A stretch of 64,000 bases of DNA from Merdiplasma sp964643295 (GTDB lineage Bacteria > Bacillota > Clostridia > Lachnospirales > Lachnospiraceae): positions 1 to 64,000 of the forward strand of contig CAZXSN010000009.1 in assembly GCA_964643295.1 (NCBI GenBank). The letters are read 5' to 3'. Shown in pieces: positions 42,822-51,595 of the stretch (position 1 is the first letter of the stretch; each line of letters opens with the position of its first letter). Below the pieces are notes generated by a model. That model had not been told where the DNA came from and did not search any database. It saw only the letters and a list, made by a program, of their open reading frames with translations. A program made the position numbers and the translations under genes.

Positions 42822-43487
42822 TTGGAGATCCAGGACACCGTGCTGTTTGAAGGGATGTCGGAATCGGAAGTAAGGGAAGCTCTATGCCTCCTTGATTCTC
42901 AGGAAAAATCATACACAAAGGGAGAGGCAGTCCTCCATGCGGGTTCCTGCACGAAACAGATCGGCCTGGTTTTACAGGGGAGTGTAACGGTGGAAAGCAA
43001 CGATCTGTGGGGAAACCGTACCATCTTAGGCCTAGCGGGAAGCGGGGAACTCTTTGCAGAAAGCTATGCGCTGCTTGCCAGGGAACCGCTGATGGTGGAT
43101 GTGATCGCCAATGAACCCAGTCAGATCCTCTTTCTGACCATCGCCAAAGTGCTAAACGATTCGATAGGACCAAAAATCTGGCAGTCACGCATGATCCGAA
43201 ATCTGCTGCGGATTTCAGCGCAGAAGAATCTCCTGCTCTCAGAACGTTCCTTCCATATCTCGCAGAAATCCGTCCGCGCCAGGATCATGGCCTACTTAAA
43301 CTCCGTCTCCTTAAAGAAGGGGAGCCTGGAGTTTACGATCCCCTTCGACCGCCAGCAGCTGGCGGATTATCTGAATCTGGACCGCACAGCCGTCTCCAAG
43401 GAACTGGGACACATGCAGCGGGAAGGGATCCTGGAGTTTAAGAAGAATCACTTCCGTCTGATCAAAACCCTCTCCGGTGATCTATAG
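42822..43487 (+). CDS. Crp/Fnr-family transcription regulator
   Basis: A 221-residue regulator: a cyclic-nucleotide-like effector barrel (EKSYTKGEAVLHAGSCTKQIGLVLQGSV) at about 20-120, a dimer helix, and a winged helix (DRQQLADYLNLDRTAVSKELGHMQREGIL) at about 175-210. No N-terminal cysteine cluster as in Fnr is seen, only one Cys near 21 and one near 38. The start is TTG at 42822 (or 42819), placed by AAGGAGG 8 nt upstream; longer frames run into the divergent gene. It likely binds the palindrome at 42777-42794. Confidence 0.88.
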   Translation: MEIQDTVLFEGMSESEVREALCLLDSQEKSYTKGEAVLHAGSCTKQIGLVLQGSVTVESNDLWGNRTILGLAGSGELFAESYALLAREPLMVDVIANEPSQILFLTIAKVLNDSIGPKIWQSRMIRNLLRISAQKNLLLSERSFHISQKSVRARIMAYLNSVSLKKGSLEFTIPFDRQQLADYLNLDRTAVSKELGHMQREGILEFKKNHFRLIKTLSGDL

Positions 43488-43565
43488 CAGGATTGTGGAA
43501 GCTTAAAAGCAGTGAAACAATCCGTAATCACCTTTTGACGCCTGAATCATAGCATTCCCTCCCAG
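43486..43565 (-). repeat. Dispersed small-ORF/hairpin element, copy 3
   Basis: On the minus strand GGAGGGAATGCT precedes an ATG at 43550; the 15-codon ORF MIQASKGDYGLFHCF ends at 43503. GGATTGT and ACAATCC arms form the hairpin. It abuts the stop codon of the Crp/Fnr gene, so the hairpin may end that transcript. The rest of 43566-44123 holds only a possible TATACT -10 box near 43984 for mscL. Confidence 0.7.
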
Positions 43566-44123
43566 GCTTGCCCTTCTTTCCCTAAAAAGGGCGGACAGCT
43601 ATATCGGGGAATGTTTGGGCAGAAAGGCAGAACACGGACAGGTACACCCATGGGAACAGCCAGGCACATAATTCATGGTGTAATCCCCATACTCTCCACA
43701 TATCTGGCAAAGCATGGACTTTTGTTCAATGTATCCGGAAACTTTCAGGCTTTCATCCTCTCTGCCGCTTCTTTCTGACCGGGATCCCCATCAGGGAAAA
43801 CTGCCAGCCTGTTCTTTTTCACAATCGGCGGGATGTCTGAATTCGCATTGGCCAGCCGTCTGTTTCCCGGTATCTTTCCCGTCTTTTTCCGGTCCAGGCA
43901 GTCTAAGCATCCCTGTCTTTCTTTCGTCTCCCCAATGTTGTCCGTCTTAAGAAAAATCCGTAGCATTTTCCGGCATTCTATGCTATACTGTCACAAAAAT
44001 GTTAAGTGTCCAGGCTTCGCAGAGAAAAGCCTGCGGCAGCCCGGCCGCCAGGGAAGGGATTGTATAAACGTCCCTGACAGCGGGATAGAAAACAAATCTT
44101 TTTTGGGGAGGCAAAGAGAAGAA

Positions 44124-44603
44124 ATGAAGCAATTTGTAAAGGAATTCAAAGAATTCATCATGCGCGGCAACGTGATTGACATGGCCGTCGGTGTCGTGAT
44201 CGGCGGTGCGTTCAGTTCGATCGTCAATTCCCTGGTCAACGACATCATCATGCCGATTGTCACACTGGCAACCGGACGAATCAACTTCTCGGATCTGTTC
44301 ATCGCTCTTGACGGCGAAGAGTATGCATCTTTAGCGGCAGCCCAGGAGGCCGGGGCATCGGTCTTAGCCTACGGCAACTTTATCCAGATGATCGTGGAAT
44401 TCCTCATCATCTCTTTCTCCATCTTTATCGCAATTAAGGCGATCAACAAACTGCACAGACAGGCTCCGGCTCCGGTCGAAGAAGTCACGACAAAGATCTG
44501 CCCGTTCTGCAAATCGGAGATCGCGATCGATGCCGTCAGATGCCCGCACTGCACCTCTGTGCTGACGGAAGAGACAAGTGAAGCCGCCCCGCAGATCAAG
44601 TAA
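44124..44603 (+). CDS. mscL: Large-conductance mechanosensitive channel MscL with zinc-ribbon tail
   Basis: A 159-residue channel that opens under membrane tension to relieve turgor. Residues 1-105 are MscL: KEFKEFIMRGNVIDMAVGVVIGGAFSSIV is the signature first helix, and NFIQMIVEFLIISFSIFIAIK the second. After the cytoplasmic helix the protein adds a small zinc ribbon, CPFCKSEIAIDAVRCPHC, near 125-145. The ATG at 44124 follows a distant GGGGAGG. MscL from most bacteria ends without the ribbon. Confidence 0.93.
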   Translation: MKQFVKEFKEFIMRGNVIDMAVGVVIGGAFSSIVNSLVNDIIMPIVTLATGRINFSDLFIALDGEEYASLAAAQEAGASVLAYGNFIQMIVEFLIISFSIFIAIKAINKLHRQAPAPVEEVTTKICPFCKSEIAIDAVRCPHCTSVLTEETSEAAPQIK

Positions 44604-44700
44604 CCCTGCGAAAACATCAGCCAGGCTTAAGATACCTGCCGCCGGTTTCGCTCTGGGTATTCTTACCGTCAGCGGAAGGTAGGAAAACGAAAATATAAAG

Positions 44701-44735
44701 AACCCCGATCGGGCTGTCCGGTCGGGGCTTTTTTG
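44701..44735 (+). terminator. Terminator after mscL
   Basis: CCCCGA pairs with TCGGGG across a loop and is followed by CTTTTTT, about 100 bp after the mscL stop. Confidence 0.75.
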
Positions 44736-44864
44736 TGATCTGCGTCTGACTGTGGGACACCGTTTCAGGCTGTATCCTCCTTCGAATCGGCCCCATCCGG
44801 TACGGCCTTTCTATCTGCTGTGCCTCTTTTCGATTCCCGGCCCTCCAGACAGGCAATTCAAGAT

Positions 44865-45512
44865 TCAGGCCACAGCGCTCCAGAACTCCTGCGGGGAATC
44901 AATCAGATACTGCGCTCCCAGCGCCTTTAGCTGTTCCCGGTTTCGAAAGCCCCAGCTTACAAGCATACAGTCCATCCCCGCATTCTTAGCCGTTTCAAAG
45001 TCCACCTCCGAATCCCCGACATAGAGTGCCCGCTCTTTCGGACAGCCCATCCTATTTAGTGCCTCCAGCAAAAGATCCGGCTTAGGCTTACGGCGGATTC
45101 CTTCCCGCTCGCCGACTGCGATCGGAATCATCCCGGCAAAATACTTCCGGTTCAGGTCTTTAACTGCCTGATCGCCCTTGTTGGAAACAATCGCTGTCTT
45201 TACGAGCGCATCCGCCAATCCTTTAAGCAGTTCCCTCACCCCGTCGTAAGGACGTGTCTTTTCTTCGCAGTGCCCAAGATAATAGGCCTGATAGTCCTTA
45301 AGCATCGTTTCAAAATCCGGTGTGCGCTCTCCCTTTGCAAGAAGCGACTGCAGCAGGAAACGGGCCCCGTTTCCAACCGCGTTTCGCACCTCGCTTAAGG
45401 ACTTTTCGGGAAAAGCGTACTTCCTAAGGATATGGTTTGCCGAATCGGCGATGTCCTCCAGCGTATTTAGCAAGGTTCCGTCCATGTCGAACACAACCGC
45501 TTCGTATCTCAT
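44865..45512 (-). CDS. HAD-family phosphatase (phosphoglycolate phosphatase-like)
   Basis: A 215-residue haloacid-dehalogenase hydrolase. Motif I VVFDMDGTLLNT at residues 5-16 has both catalytic Asp; motif II is the Ser/Thr in KTAIVSNKG near 113; motif III/IV are KRRKPKPD-like Lys near 145 and LYVGDSEVDFETAKNAG near 170. Fits the Gph/PgmB subgroup; substrate not proven. The start ATG overlaps the stop of the upstream ArsC/Spx-like gene by 4 bp, so they are coupled. Confidence 0.87.
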   Translation of the reverse strand: MRYEAVVFDMDGTLLNTLEDIADSANHILRKYAFPEKSLSEVRNAVGNGARFLLQSLLAKGERTPDFETMLKDYQAYYLGHCEEKTRPYDGVRELLKGLADALVKTAIVSNKGDQAVKDLNRKYFAGMIPIAVGEREGIRRKPKPDLLLEALNRMGCPKERALYVGDSEVDFETAKNAGMDCMLVSWGFRNREQLKALGAQYLIDSPQEFWSAVA

Positions 45513-45886
45513 GCGCGTTCCCCCGCCGATTCGCGATCTGAAAATTTCGCTGTCCATTCCTCTTCCCGAAATCCGACCAGCACAAGATCATCGTCGACCA
45601 GCAGGGGACGTTTCACCAGCATTCCGTCGGTCGACAGAAGCGAAAGCATCTCCTCTTCGCTCATCCCAGGCAGTTTCGTTTTCAAATCCAGTGACCGGTA
45701 AAGCTGTCCGCTCGTATTGAAGAATCTTTTTAACGGCAGACCGCTTTTTTCGTGCCACTTCGTAAGTTCCTCCAAGGTCGGCTTTTCTTCCTTGATATTC
45801 CGCTCCTCGTAAGACAGGTTTCTCTCATCCAGCCAGCGCTTTGCTTTCCGGCAGGTTGTGCATTTCGGATAACAGATAAATTTCAT
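45509..45886 (-). CDS. ArsC/Spx-family thioredoxin-fold protein
   Basis: A 125-residue protein with CxxC at residues 10-13 (YPKCTTCRKAKRWL) and the RPLLVDDDLVLVGF block near 93 that contains the ArsC/Spx-family Arg. The family includes YusI/YffB and true Spx; the sequence between is closer to the ArsC-like group of unknown role than to Spx. Reduces a substrate through the Cys pair, or acts as a regulator. Upstream and overlapping the HAD phosphatase gene by 4 bp. Confidence 0.85.
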   Translation of the reverse strand: MKFICYPKCTTCRKAKRWLDERNLSYEERNIKEEKPTLEELTKWHEKSGLPLKRFFNTSGQLYRSLDLKTKLPGMSEEEMLSLLSTDGMLVKRPLLVDDDLVLVGFREEEWTAKFSDRESAGERA

Positions 45887-46015
45887 CCCGGTTCACACTC
45901 CTTCCCTTCCCTCTTTCCCCGTTTTACCGCTATATTGCATCCTAAGCCTGGGGCACGAAACGTTCCCCTTCCCTGTGCATGCGCGGTTCCTTTTTCAAAT
46001 ACCCTCCAAAACAAC

Positions 46016-46042
46016 AAAAAGCCTTGTTTTACAAGGCTTTTT
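46016..46042 (-). terminator. Terminator after tRNA-Ser
   Basis: AAAAAGCCTTG pairs with CAAGGCTTTTT; symmetrical A and T runs make it functional in both directions. It lies 30 bp past the tRNA 3' end. Confidence 0.85.
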
Positions 46043-46071
46043 GAGGAACATGTCCGCTGTTAAACAAGTAA

Positions 46072-46158
46072 CGGAGATGGTGGGAGTCGAACCCACGTGC
46101 CCTTGCGGACCTATCGCATTTCGAGTGCGACCTCTTACGACCACTTGAGTACATCTCC
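46072..46158 (-). tRNA. tRNA-Ser (CGA anticodon)
   Basis: An 87-nt cloverleaf with acceptor GGAGATG/CATCTCC, anticodon loop CTCGAAA giving anticodon CGA for codon UCG, a long variable arm typical of serine tRNA, and the T-loop GGTTCGAACTCC. Discriminator G; the CCA end is not encoded. Confidence 0.95.
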
Positions 46159-46397
46159 TAGCTGGGAAAACAGCTCCTGTCTCCCAACGAACCTATTGTA
46201 CCACAGGATTTCGTTTTTTGAAAGCAGTATTTTTTCGAAAATTTGTTTTTTTTGCTGCAGGTATTCTGCCGTCTTTTCTTTCTGCAGCAAAGTCCCACGG
46301 TAAAGCCTACGTCTGCGCGGGATTTTGCAGGACGTCTCCTCCTTCGGCCCGTCTGTGTGCCCTCTTTCCCAGGCGGTCTGTCAATCCTGCATTTCCT

Positions 46398-46877
46398 TCA
46401 GCTCTCTTCCCTTTTCTTCTGCCGCAGTTCGCGGAAAAAGTCCGAGAGCATTCGGCTGCATTCCTCTTCCAGAACCCCGCGCGTCACCTCCACCTGATGG
46501 TTAAACTGCGGAACCTGAAGGAGATTGAAAACTGAACCGGCACATCCCGCTTTCGCATTCATGCTGCCGATGACAGCGCGTTTCATTCTGGCCTGCACAA
46601 TCGCGCCCGCGCACATCTGACACGGTTCCAGCGTAACATAGATTGTGCAGTCCTCCAGCCGCCAGTCACCCATCTTCCGGCTGGCTTTGCGGATCGCATT
46701 CAGCTCCGCGTGGGAAAGGGTATTCTTATCGGTATTCCGGCGGTTGTACCCGCGGGCAATGATCCTGCCCTCATAGACGATCACACAGCCGATCGGCACC
46801 TCGTCAAGCAGATATGCCTTCTTCGCCTGCTTCAGGGCCTCCTTCATAAACTTCTCATCCTCAGTCAGCTTTTCCAT
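46398..46877 (-). CDS. tadA: tRNA-specific adenosine deaminase (TadA)
   Basis: A 159-residue enzyme that makes inosine at the wobble position of tRNA-Arg. Zinc motifs are present: HAELNAIRKAS near 54 with the catalytic Glu, and EPCQMCAGAIVQAR near 85 with two Cys ligands. RVIGSMNAKAGCAGSVFNLL-type block and the family ending EECSRMLSDFFRELR follow. Length fits TadA (about 150-170). Near a tRNA gene but on separate transcription. Confidence 0.94.
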   Translation of the reverse strand: MEKLTEDEKFMKEALKQAKKAYLLDEVPIGCVIVYEGRIIARGYNRRNTDKNTLSHAELNAIRKASRKMGDWRLEDCTIYVTLEPCQMCAGAIVQARMKRAVIGSMNAKAGCAGSVFNLLQVPQFNHQVEVTRGVLEEECSRMLSDFFRELRQKKREES

Positions 46878-46967
46878 TCCCGCTCCTTCTTCATTCCTTC
46901 TTCTCCTGCCGCTTCATCCTGTCAAACAGATACGCAGGAAAGTGAAGATCTCCGTTTCTTCACAGGA

Positions 46968-48488
46968 TCAGCCCAGAAGAAGACGGCAGACATACAGAAT
47001 AGCCGCATTGGTCACCGGCACCGTAACTGTATCAAACCCTCCCCGGGTGATCACTTCGGCATAGGCGCCAAAGAGTGCCGTAACAAAGGCCGTCAGCAGA
47101 CAGACTGGCCAGGAGGCATCCAGCAAAAGAAGCAGGCTTAGAAAACCTACCGCTGCGGAGGAAAGCACCATAGCCGACGAACCGGCCCAGGTTTTTTTCG
47201 GATCCGCAAACGGAAGCCTCACATGCCGCTTTCCAAACTTCTGACCGATCAGAGCAGCATTGCCGTCCCCTATGCCCCACATGAGAATCGCCGTCACGGC
47301 GATATATGGGGATTTCCAGAGCCCCCAGCTTACTGCCGCCAATGCCGCGTCCGTCAGGTACAAAAGCAGCAGACTCTGACGGATCTCTCCCGGTTTTTTC
47401 TGCACAAGGAGGTTAGAAAACCCTTTCCATCGCTGCGCAATACAAAGGATCGGATACACAATCACTGCAAACAGGATCATTGTCAGACTTGCCGCCTGCC
47501 AGTTTTCCGCCGCCAATACCGTAAACACCGTGGATAAAAAGGCGACCAGATGAAGGAGCTTTCGAAATACGGGACGAGGGATTTTCAGCGTATAATTCAG
47601 CGTAATAAGAAGCAGCGCCGCCGGGATGATAAAAAGAATCAGTTTTCCAAAACAGCGCACCACGGAAGGAAGCCAGGGAATCGCCCTAAGCTGCTCCCGG
47701 TAGTTTAACAGGATCAAAGCCCCTCCCATCACCGTCAGCAAAACACCTGTGATCCTGCCAACTGTCCGGCTGTTTACACGGTTCGCAAACCGGGCGGACA
47801 AAAGCGAGGCTGCCGTGGCAACCGCCATGCAAAGCAGCAGTACCGGAAAACGTTCCAGCACAATCGCCGGATGAATGAGGATATGGCTGACCGCGGCAAT
47901 AAGGGCTGTAAAGGTCATGATGAACGTGCTTGTTCCCACGGCGGTTTTCAGTTCCATACCCAGGAACGCGGTAAACACTACCAGCATCATCATCCCGCCC
48001 CCGGTACCCACAAAACCGGTGCCAAACCCGATGGTAAGGCCAAAAAACAGGGAGATCGCCACGCCTTTGGCGTCCAGTTTCTTCCCGCTGCCCGATGCAT
48101 TCTTCTTCTGCGTGTCCGGCTTGATTAAGAAGCGAATGCCGATAAAGAACGTCAGAAACAGGGTAAACCCTCCCAAAACCCTGTTTCCGGTTTTAAAGGC
48201 AGCCAGACTTCCCAGTGTACACATACTGACAATGCACACCAGCATGATCCAGCCCCTGCGCAGATCAATATTTTTGTGTTTGATGTAGGTAGCCGTGGTC
48301 ACCGCGGAACCCAGGATATCGGAGGCCAGGGCAATGGCTGTGGCCTGATAGGCCCCCGTCTCCCCCTGGAAAGAAGGACAGAGAACAATTAAAAGCGGCA
48401 CCATGACTGTGGCCGCCGAAAGACCGACCAGCCCTGTGCCAATCCCGGCCAGAGCCGAGGCAATCACATAGACAACCGGTTCCGGCAT
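46968..48488 (-). CDS. TSUP transporter fused to a polyprenol/phytol-kinase-like domain
   Basis: A 506-residue membrane protein in two halves. Residues 1-265 are a TauE/SafE (TSUP) transporter: SALAGIGTGLVGLSAATVMVPLL and GLTIGFGTGFVGTGGGMMML are the paired family repeats. Residues 285-506 look like a CTP-dependent polyprenol or phytol kinase: RKLLHLVAFLS near 310, IGDGNAALIGQKFGKRH near 410 and DPKKTWAGSSAM near 430 match the RKxxH, GDxxAxxxG and KTxxGs pattern of the phosphatidate cytidylyltransferase/dolichol kinase group. AAAGGAGG precedes the ATG. No internal stop or start signal divides the halves, so it appears a genuine fusion. Substrates unknown. Confidence 0.8.
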   Translation of the reverse strand: MPEPVVYVIASALAGIGTGLVGLSAATVMVPLLIVLCPSFQGETGAYQATAIALASDILGSAVTTATYIKHKNIDLRRGWIMLVCIVSMCTLGSLAAFKTGNRVLGGFTLFLTFFIGIRFLIKPDTQKKNASGSGKKLDAKGVAISLFFGLTIGFGTGFVGTGGGMMMLVVFTAFLGMELKTAVGTSTFIMTFTALIAAVSHILIHPAIVLERFPVLLLCMAVATAASLLSARFANRVNSRTVGRITGVLLTVMGGALILLNYREQLRAIPWLPSVVRCFGKLILFIIPAALLLITLNYTLKIPRPVFRKLLHLVAFLSTVFTVLAAENWQAASLTMILFAVIVYPILCIAQRWKGFSNLLVQKKPGEIRQSLLLLYLTDAALAAVSWGLWKSPYIAVTAILMWGIGDGNAALIGQKFGKRHVRLPFADPKKTWAGSSAMVLSSAAVGFLSLLLLLDASWPVCLLTAFVTALFGAYAEVITRGGFDTVTVPVTNAAILYVCRLLLG

Positions 48489-48618
48489 GGAGTCCTCCTC
48501 CTTTCTCTCCTGCCCATGATGCAGCAAAGACTCCTGTGTTCCTGCACAGCGATCCTGGGAATACGTCTGTGCAGATCGTTTTATCCGGACAGAACTGCTT
48601 CCCGCTCAGGCACCCGTT

Positions 48619-49479
48619 TTACGATTCCTTAGCAAGCTGCTCCAGGACTGTGCCGATATCACCATTGATACAGATGGATCGCTCTGCGATTTCACCGGGG
48701 CAGACGGCATCCCCCGCGTTGATGCAGGCATACGTCGCCTTTGGATTTTGCGCGGTCAGCTGCCAAAACGGATATTTGATGATCCCAGGCGTGTTATAGC
48801 CTACTCCCAGCTCCAGAAACAAAATCCGCTTCCCTTTTCTTGTCCGCAGAAATGTTTCGTACCGCTTCGCCGCCGCCTGCCACCCTGCATCCTCCACAAA
48901 GGTATCATCCGCCCGAAGGTTCATGGTCATCGGTTTGCCGCAGTAAGGACAGTAAGGGACAAGGGAGGCAGGAATGCGCATTTTCTCCTGCCGCTTCACC
49001 ATTTCCCGGATCACTTCCCCGTTGTCAAACGTCTCCTGACGGCAGGGCGCAGAACATTGAAAAAGGCCATAATCCCCCTGTGTGTAGAACAGCCGCTCTT
49101 TCGCAAAGCCAGCTTTCTGAAAGCAGTGATCCACATTTGTGGTGATAACAAAGTAATCGCTGCCCGAAACAAGCCGAAACAGGTTGTCATAGACCGGTTT
49201 TGGCGCGTCCTGATAGCGGTTGATATAAATATACCGGCTCCAGTACGCCCAGTGCTCCTCCAGCGTGGGAAACGGATAAAAGCCGCCGGAATACATGTCC
49301 TGAAAGCCATACTTTTCCGCGAAATCGGAAAAATAAGCCTGAAACCGTTTCCCGGTATAGGTAAACCCCGCGGATGTGGACAACCCGGCGCCCGCACCGA
49401 TTACGACCGAATCGGCCTCGCGTAGGGCAAGGAGAAGATTTCTTTGCAGGGCAGCCTGGGTTTTTTCCTGATTCAGCAT
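48619..49479 (-). CDS. Class M sirtuin (SirTM) ADP-ribosyltransferase
   Basis: A 286-residue NAD-dependent Sir2-fold protein. VIGAGAGLSTSAGF near 27 is the NAD loop, FVITTNVDHCFQKAG near 110 the ribose site. At the catalytic position the usual His is Gln in YTQGDYGLFQC, as in class M sirtuins that ADP-ribosylate rather than deacetylate. Zinc cysteines include SAPC and CPYCGKP near 170. It overlaps the zinc macrodomain gene by 7 bp, the known SirTM pairing. The lipoylated GcvH-like and LplA partners of the S. aureus/S. pyogenes operon are not in the window. Confidence 0.85.
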   Translation of the reverse strand: MLNQEKTQAALQRNLLLALREADSVVIGAGAGLSTSAGFTYTGKRFQAYFSDFAEKYGFQDMYSGGFYPFPTLEEHWAYWSRYIYINRYQDAPKPVYDNLFRLVSGSDYFVITTNVDHCFQKAGFAKERLFYTQGDYGLFQCSAPCRQETFDNGEVIREMVKRQEKMRIPASLVPYCPYCGKPMTMNLRADDTFVEDAGWQAAAKRYETFLRTRKGKRILFLELGVGYNTPGIIKYPFWQLTAQNPKATYACINAGDAVCPGEIAERSICINGDIGTVLEQLAKES

Positions 49480-50267
49480 TGATTTTCCCCCAGAAGTCTG
49501 CGGTAAATCCGCAGATCCTGATCCTTAAACACGTTGAAAATGACGCGGTCGATCCTGGTATCCTCCCGCAGAAACGCTTCGACCGCAGATACGGCAATCC
49601 TGGCGGCCTCTTCATTCGGAAAATGAAACTCTCCCGTAGAAATGCAGCAGAAAGCAATGCTTGTGCAGCCGCTCTTTGCAGCAAGGGACAGACAGGAACG
49701 GTAGCAGGAGGAAAGCAGCCGCCGGTCCTCTTCCGTTACCCGGTCATAGATGATCGGCCCCACCGTATGCAGGATATACCGGCATGGCAGGTTAAAGGCA
49801 GGTGTAATCTTTGCCTTACCGGCAGGCTCCGCGTGTCCCTGCTTTGTCATAAGGTCATTGCAGAAAAGGCGCAGCTGAATTCCGCTCCTGGAATGGATGA
49901 TGTTGTCGATGCAGGAATGCAGCGGGTAAAAGCAGCCTAACAGGGCACTGTTTGCCGCATTGACGATCGCATCCGCCTGCAGGGTTGTGATATCCCCCTG
50001 CCACAAAACGAGATGACCGTTCCTGCAAAGAGCCGGAAGCTTACGTGCGTCCACAATGCCCGCCCGGTCCCGTTCTGCCTGCAGGTATTCGTCCTGGACA
50101 GAGAGAAATTCAGGAGAGATCGGACGCGGAGGCCGCACATTCATCAGACTGCGAAGCAGATCCTTCTGACTCTGTTCATCGTCCGGGATTTCCATCTTCC
50201 GATAACGGTCCTCTTCGTTTAAGAGTTCCCTGATCAGATATATGCGCTGTTCCTGATGAGTCATCAT
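49473..50267 (-). CDS. Zinc-dependent macrodomain ADP-ribosyl hydrolase
   Basis: A 264-residue protein. A helical leader of about 80 residues precedes a macrodomain: WQGDITTLQADAIVNAANSALLGC near 95, then FYPLHSCIDNIIHSRSG, which holds the Cys-His-Cys zinc ligands of the SirTM-linked Zn-macro group. HTVGPIIYDRV and FCCISTGEFHFPNEEAARIAV complete the ADP-ribose site. It would reverse the modification made by the sirtuin that follows and overlaps it. The start is ATG 50267 with GAAAGGAG upstream. In 50268-50789 nothing is recognised. Confidence 0.9.
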   Translation of the reverse strand: MMTHQEQRIYLIRELLNEEDRYRKMEIPDDEQSQKDLLRSLMNVRPPRPISPEFLSVQDEYLQAERDRAGIVDARKLPALCRNGHLVLWQGDITTLQADAIVNAANSALLGCFYPLHSCIDNIIHSRSGIQLRLFCNDLMTKQGHAEPAGKAKITPAFNLPCRYILHTVGPIIYDRVTEEDRRLLSSCYRSCLSLAAKSGCTSIAFCCISTGEFHFPNEEAARIAVSAVEAFLREDTRIDRVIFNVFKDQDLRIYRRLLGENQC

Positions 50268-50789
50268 GAAAACTCCTTTCCGCCTTTTTAAAGGGAAACT
50301 TCTGCCCCGTAAGCTGTTCCATCCCCCATTTTCTGTTGGACAGCGCCTCAAGGCAAACCCCGCCGGAAAAACTCCTGGGACAATCAAACGCTCTTTCCTT
50401 TCCCCGAAAGAACAGGCGAGCCTTTTTTGCTTTCTCCATCGCACCGGCTGCCTTGCTCCTTAAAAAGCCAGATGTCCGGGGCCGCTTAAAAACCACGGGG
50501 GAAAGCACGGCGCCGCCTCGTCAGGAGATCAGGGAAGCCAGGAAGCGCACAGCTATGCTGAGGAAAGTTGAGCAAAAATTTTTCCCGGACGAGAACCCGT
50601 TCTCTGATTTGTCATCTGTTCATTTACCGGAGCAGGGAATAGTGGCTTAGGACAGTCAGCCGTCTGCAAAACGAATGCAGACCGAAAACGAAAAGAAGCG
50701 GGACGAGCATAAGAAGCATGGACTCTCGCGGATCGGAGAGCCAGCCAGGCCCCTGACAGCCCGCCTGAAAAATAGAAAGGTATTCAATT

Positions 50790-51057
50790 TTACCGCGCGC
50801 CTCCCTTCGACTGCCTGCCACAAACGGAACCTCTACAGTTAACTCAGTCCAGGCTGCCTCGCGGCACACAGGAGCTTCTGCTTAGTGCTGCTCCGTTCCC
50901 GACCTGACACGGTTCACAGATTCCCGTTGCGCAAGACCCAGACGTCAACATCACTTATAGAGGGCAGACTTCACAACAAAACAGCCTCGGTTCGGCATCA
51001 CCCCTGCTGTAGCGGGTTGCAGGTACAGGGCACCGCTATCTCCCCGGTTGCGCGGTA
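50790..51057 (-). ncRNA. ffs: Large bacterial SRP RNA (4.5S/scRNA type)
   Basis: About 268 nt. The conserved core GTCAGGTCGGGAACGGAG and CAGCACTAAGCAGAAG (minus strand of about 50870-50930) is the helix 8 SRP54/Ffh-binding site. The 5' end ACCGCGC pairs with GCGCGGT near 50792, closing helix 5 and setting the ends. The Alu-like 5' domain (GCCCTGTACCTGCAACCCGCTACAG) is the extended form of Bacillus and Clostridia. A T-rich stretch follows the 3' end. Ends are estimates. Confidence 0.9.
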
Positions 51058-51062
51058 CCCTA

Positions 51063-51091
51063 ACTATACTAAGTTCCTGCCCATTTGTCAA
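51063..51091 (-). promoter_or_regulatory. Promoter of the SRP RNA gene
   Basis: Perfect TTGACA at 51091-51086, a 17-bp spacer and TATAGT at 51068-51063 on the minus strand, about 7 bp before the predicted 5' end. Confidence 0.9.
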
Positions 51092-51433
51092 CCACTTACA
51101 GGAAATAAACGACCGAATGGATGTTTGGAAGAAGAGCTGTGAAACGCTGTGAGGGTTTGTCAGTCATGATGTACCTTTCTGATCACAATGCCTGTCCGGA
51201 AAATCCCTTGTGCCGCGCGGGAAACAGACACCGAAGATGTGCAGGGATCTTTTTCTCCCCACGAATCGGCAGGTACAACTCTCAGTCACCAATCGAGGAG
51301 TCTTTAGACTCCTGCCAGATATCAGACCAGCCGCAGTACAGGTACTGAAAAACTAAGTAAGCCGGGAAGAAAACCATCATCCCATCCGCTGCCCGGATCC
51401 TTCGAAAGCAGAAAAAAGGCTTGAAAAAACCGC

Positions 51434-51462
51434 TTGTCATTCCGGTAAAAAATCACTATGAT
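51434..51462 (+). promoter_or_regulatory. Promoter of the NrdG-like gene
   Basis: TTGTCA, 17-bp spacer, TATGAT, about 130 bp before the start codon. A GGAGTC/GACTCC inverted repeat lies upstream near 51297-51312; the remaining 51092-51433 shows nothing recognised. Confidence 0.6.
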
Positions 51463-51595
51463 AAGGAACGTGAGCTCGCCTGAAAAGTTTCAGACCCCCA
51501 AACAGTCTGTTTCATCGCTGTACATACAAGATCTCAGAGAACCGAACATTTCTTCTTAAAGGTGCGCTGAGAAAACCACGTTAGGAGGAATTCCC

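Noticed and set aside
43714..43950. 78-codon plus-strand frame before mscL
   Set aside because: No ribosome binding site, Ser/Pro-rich shadow-like composition and no family.
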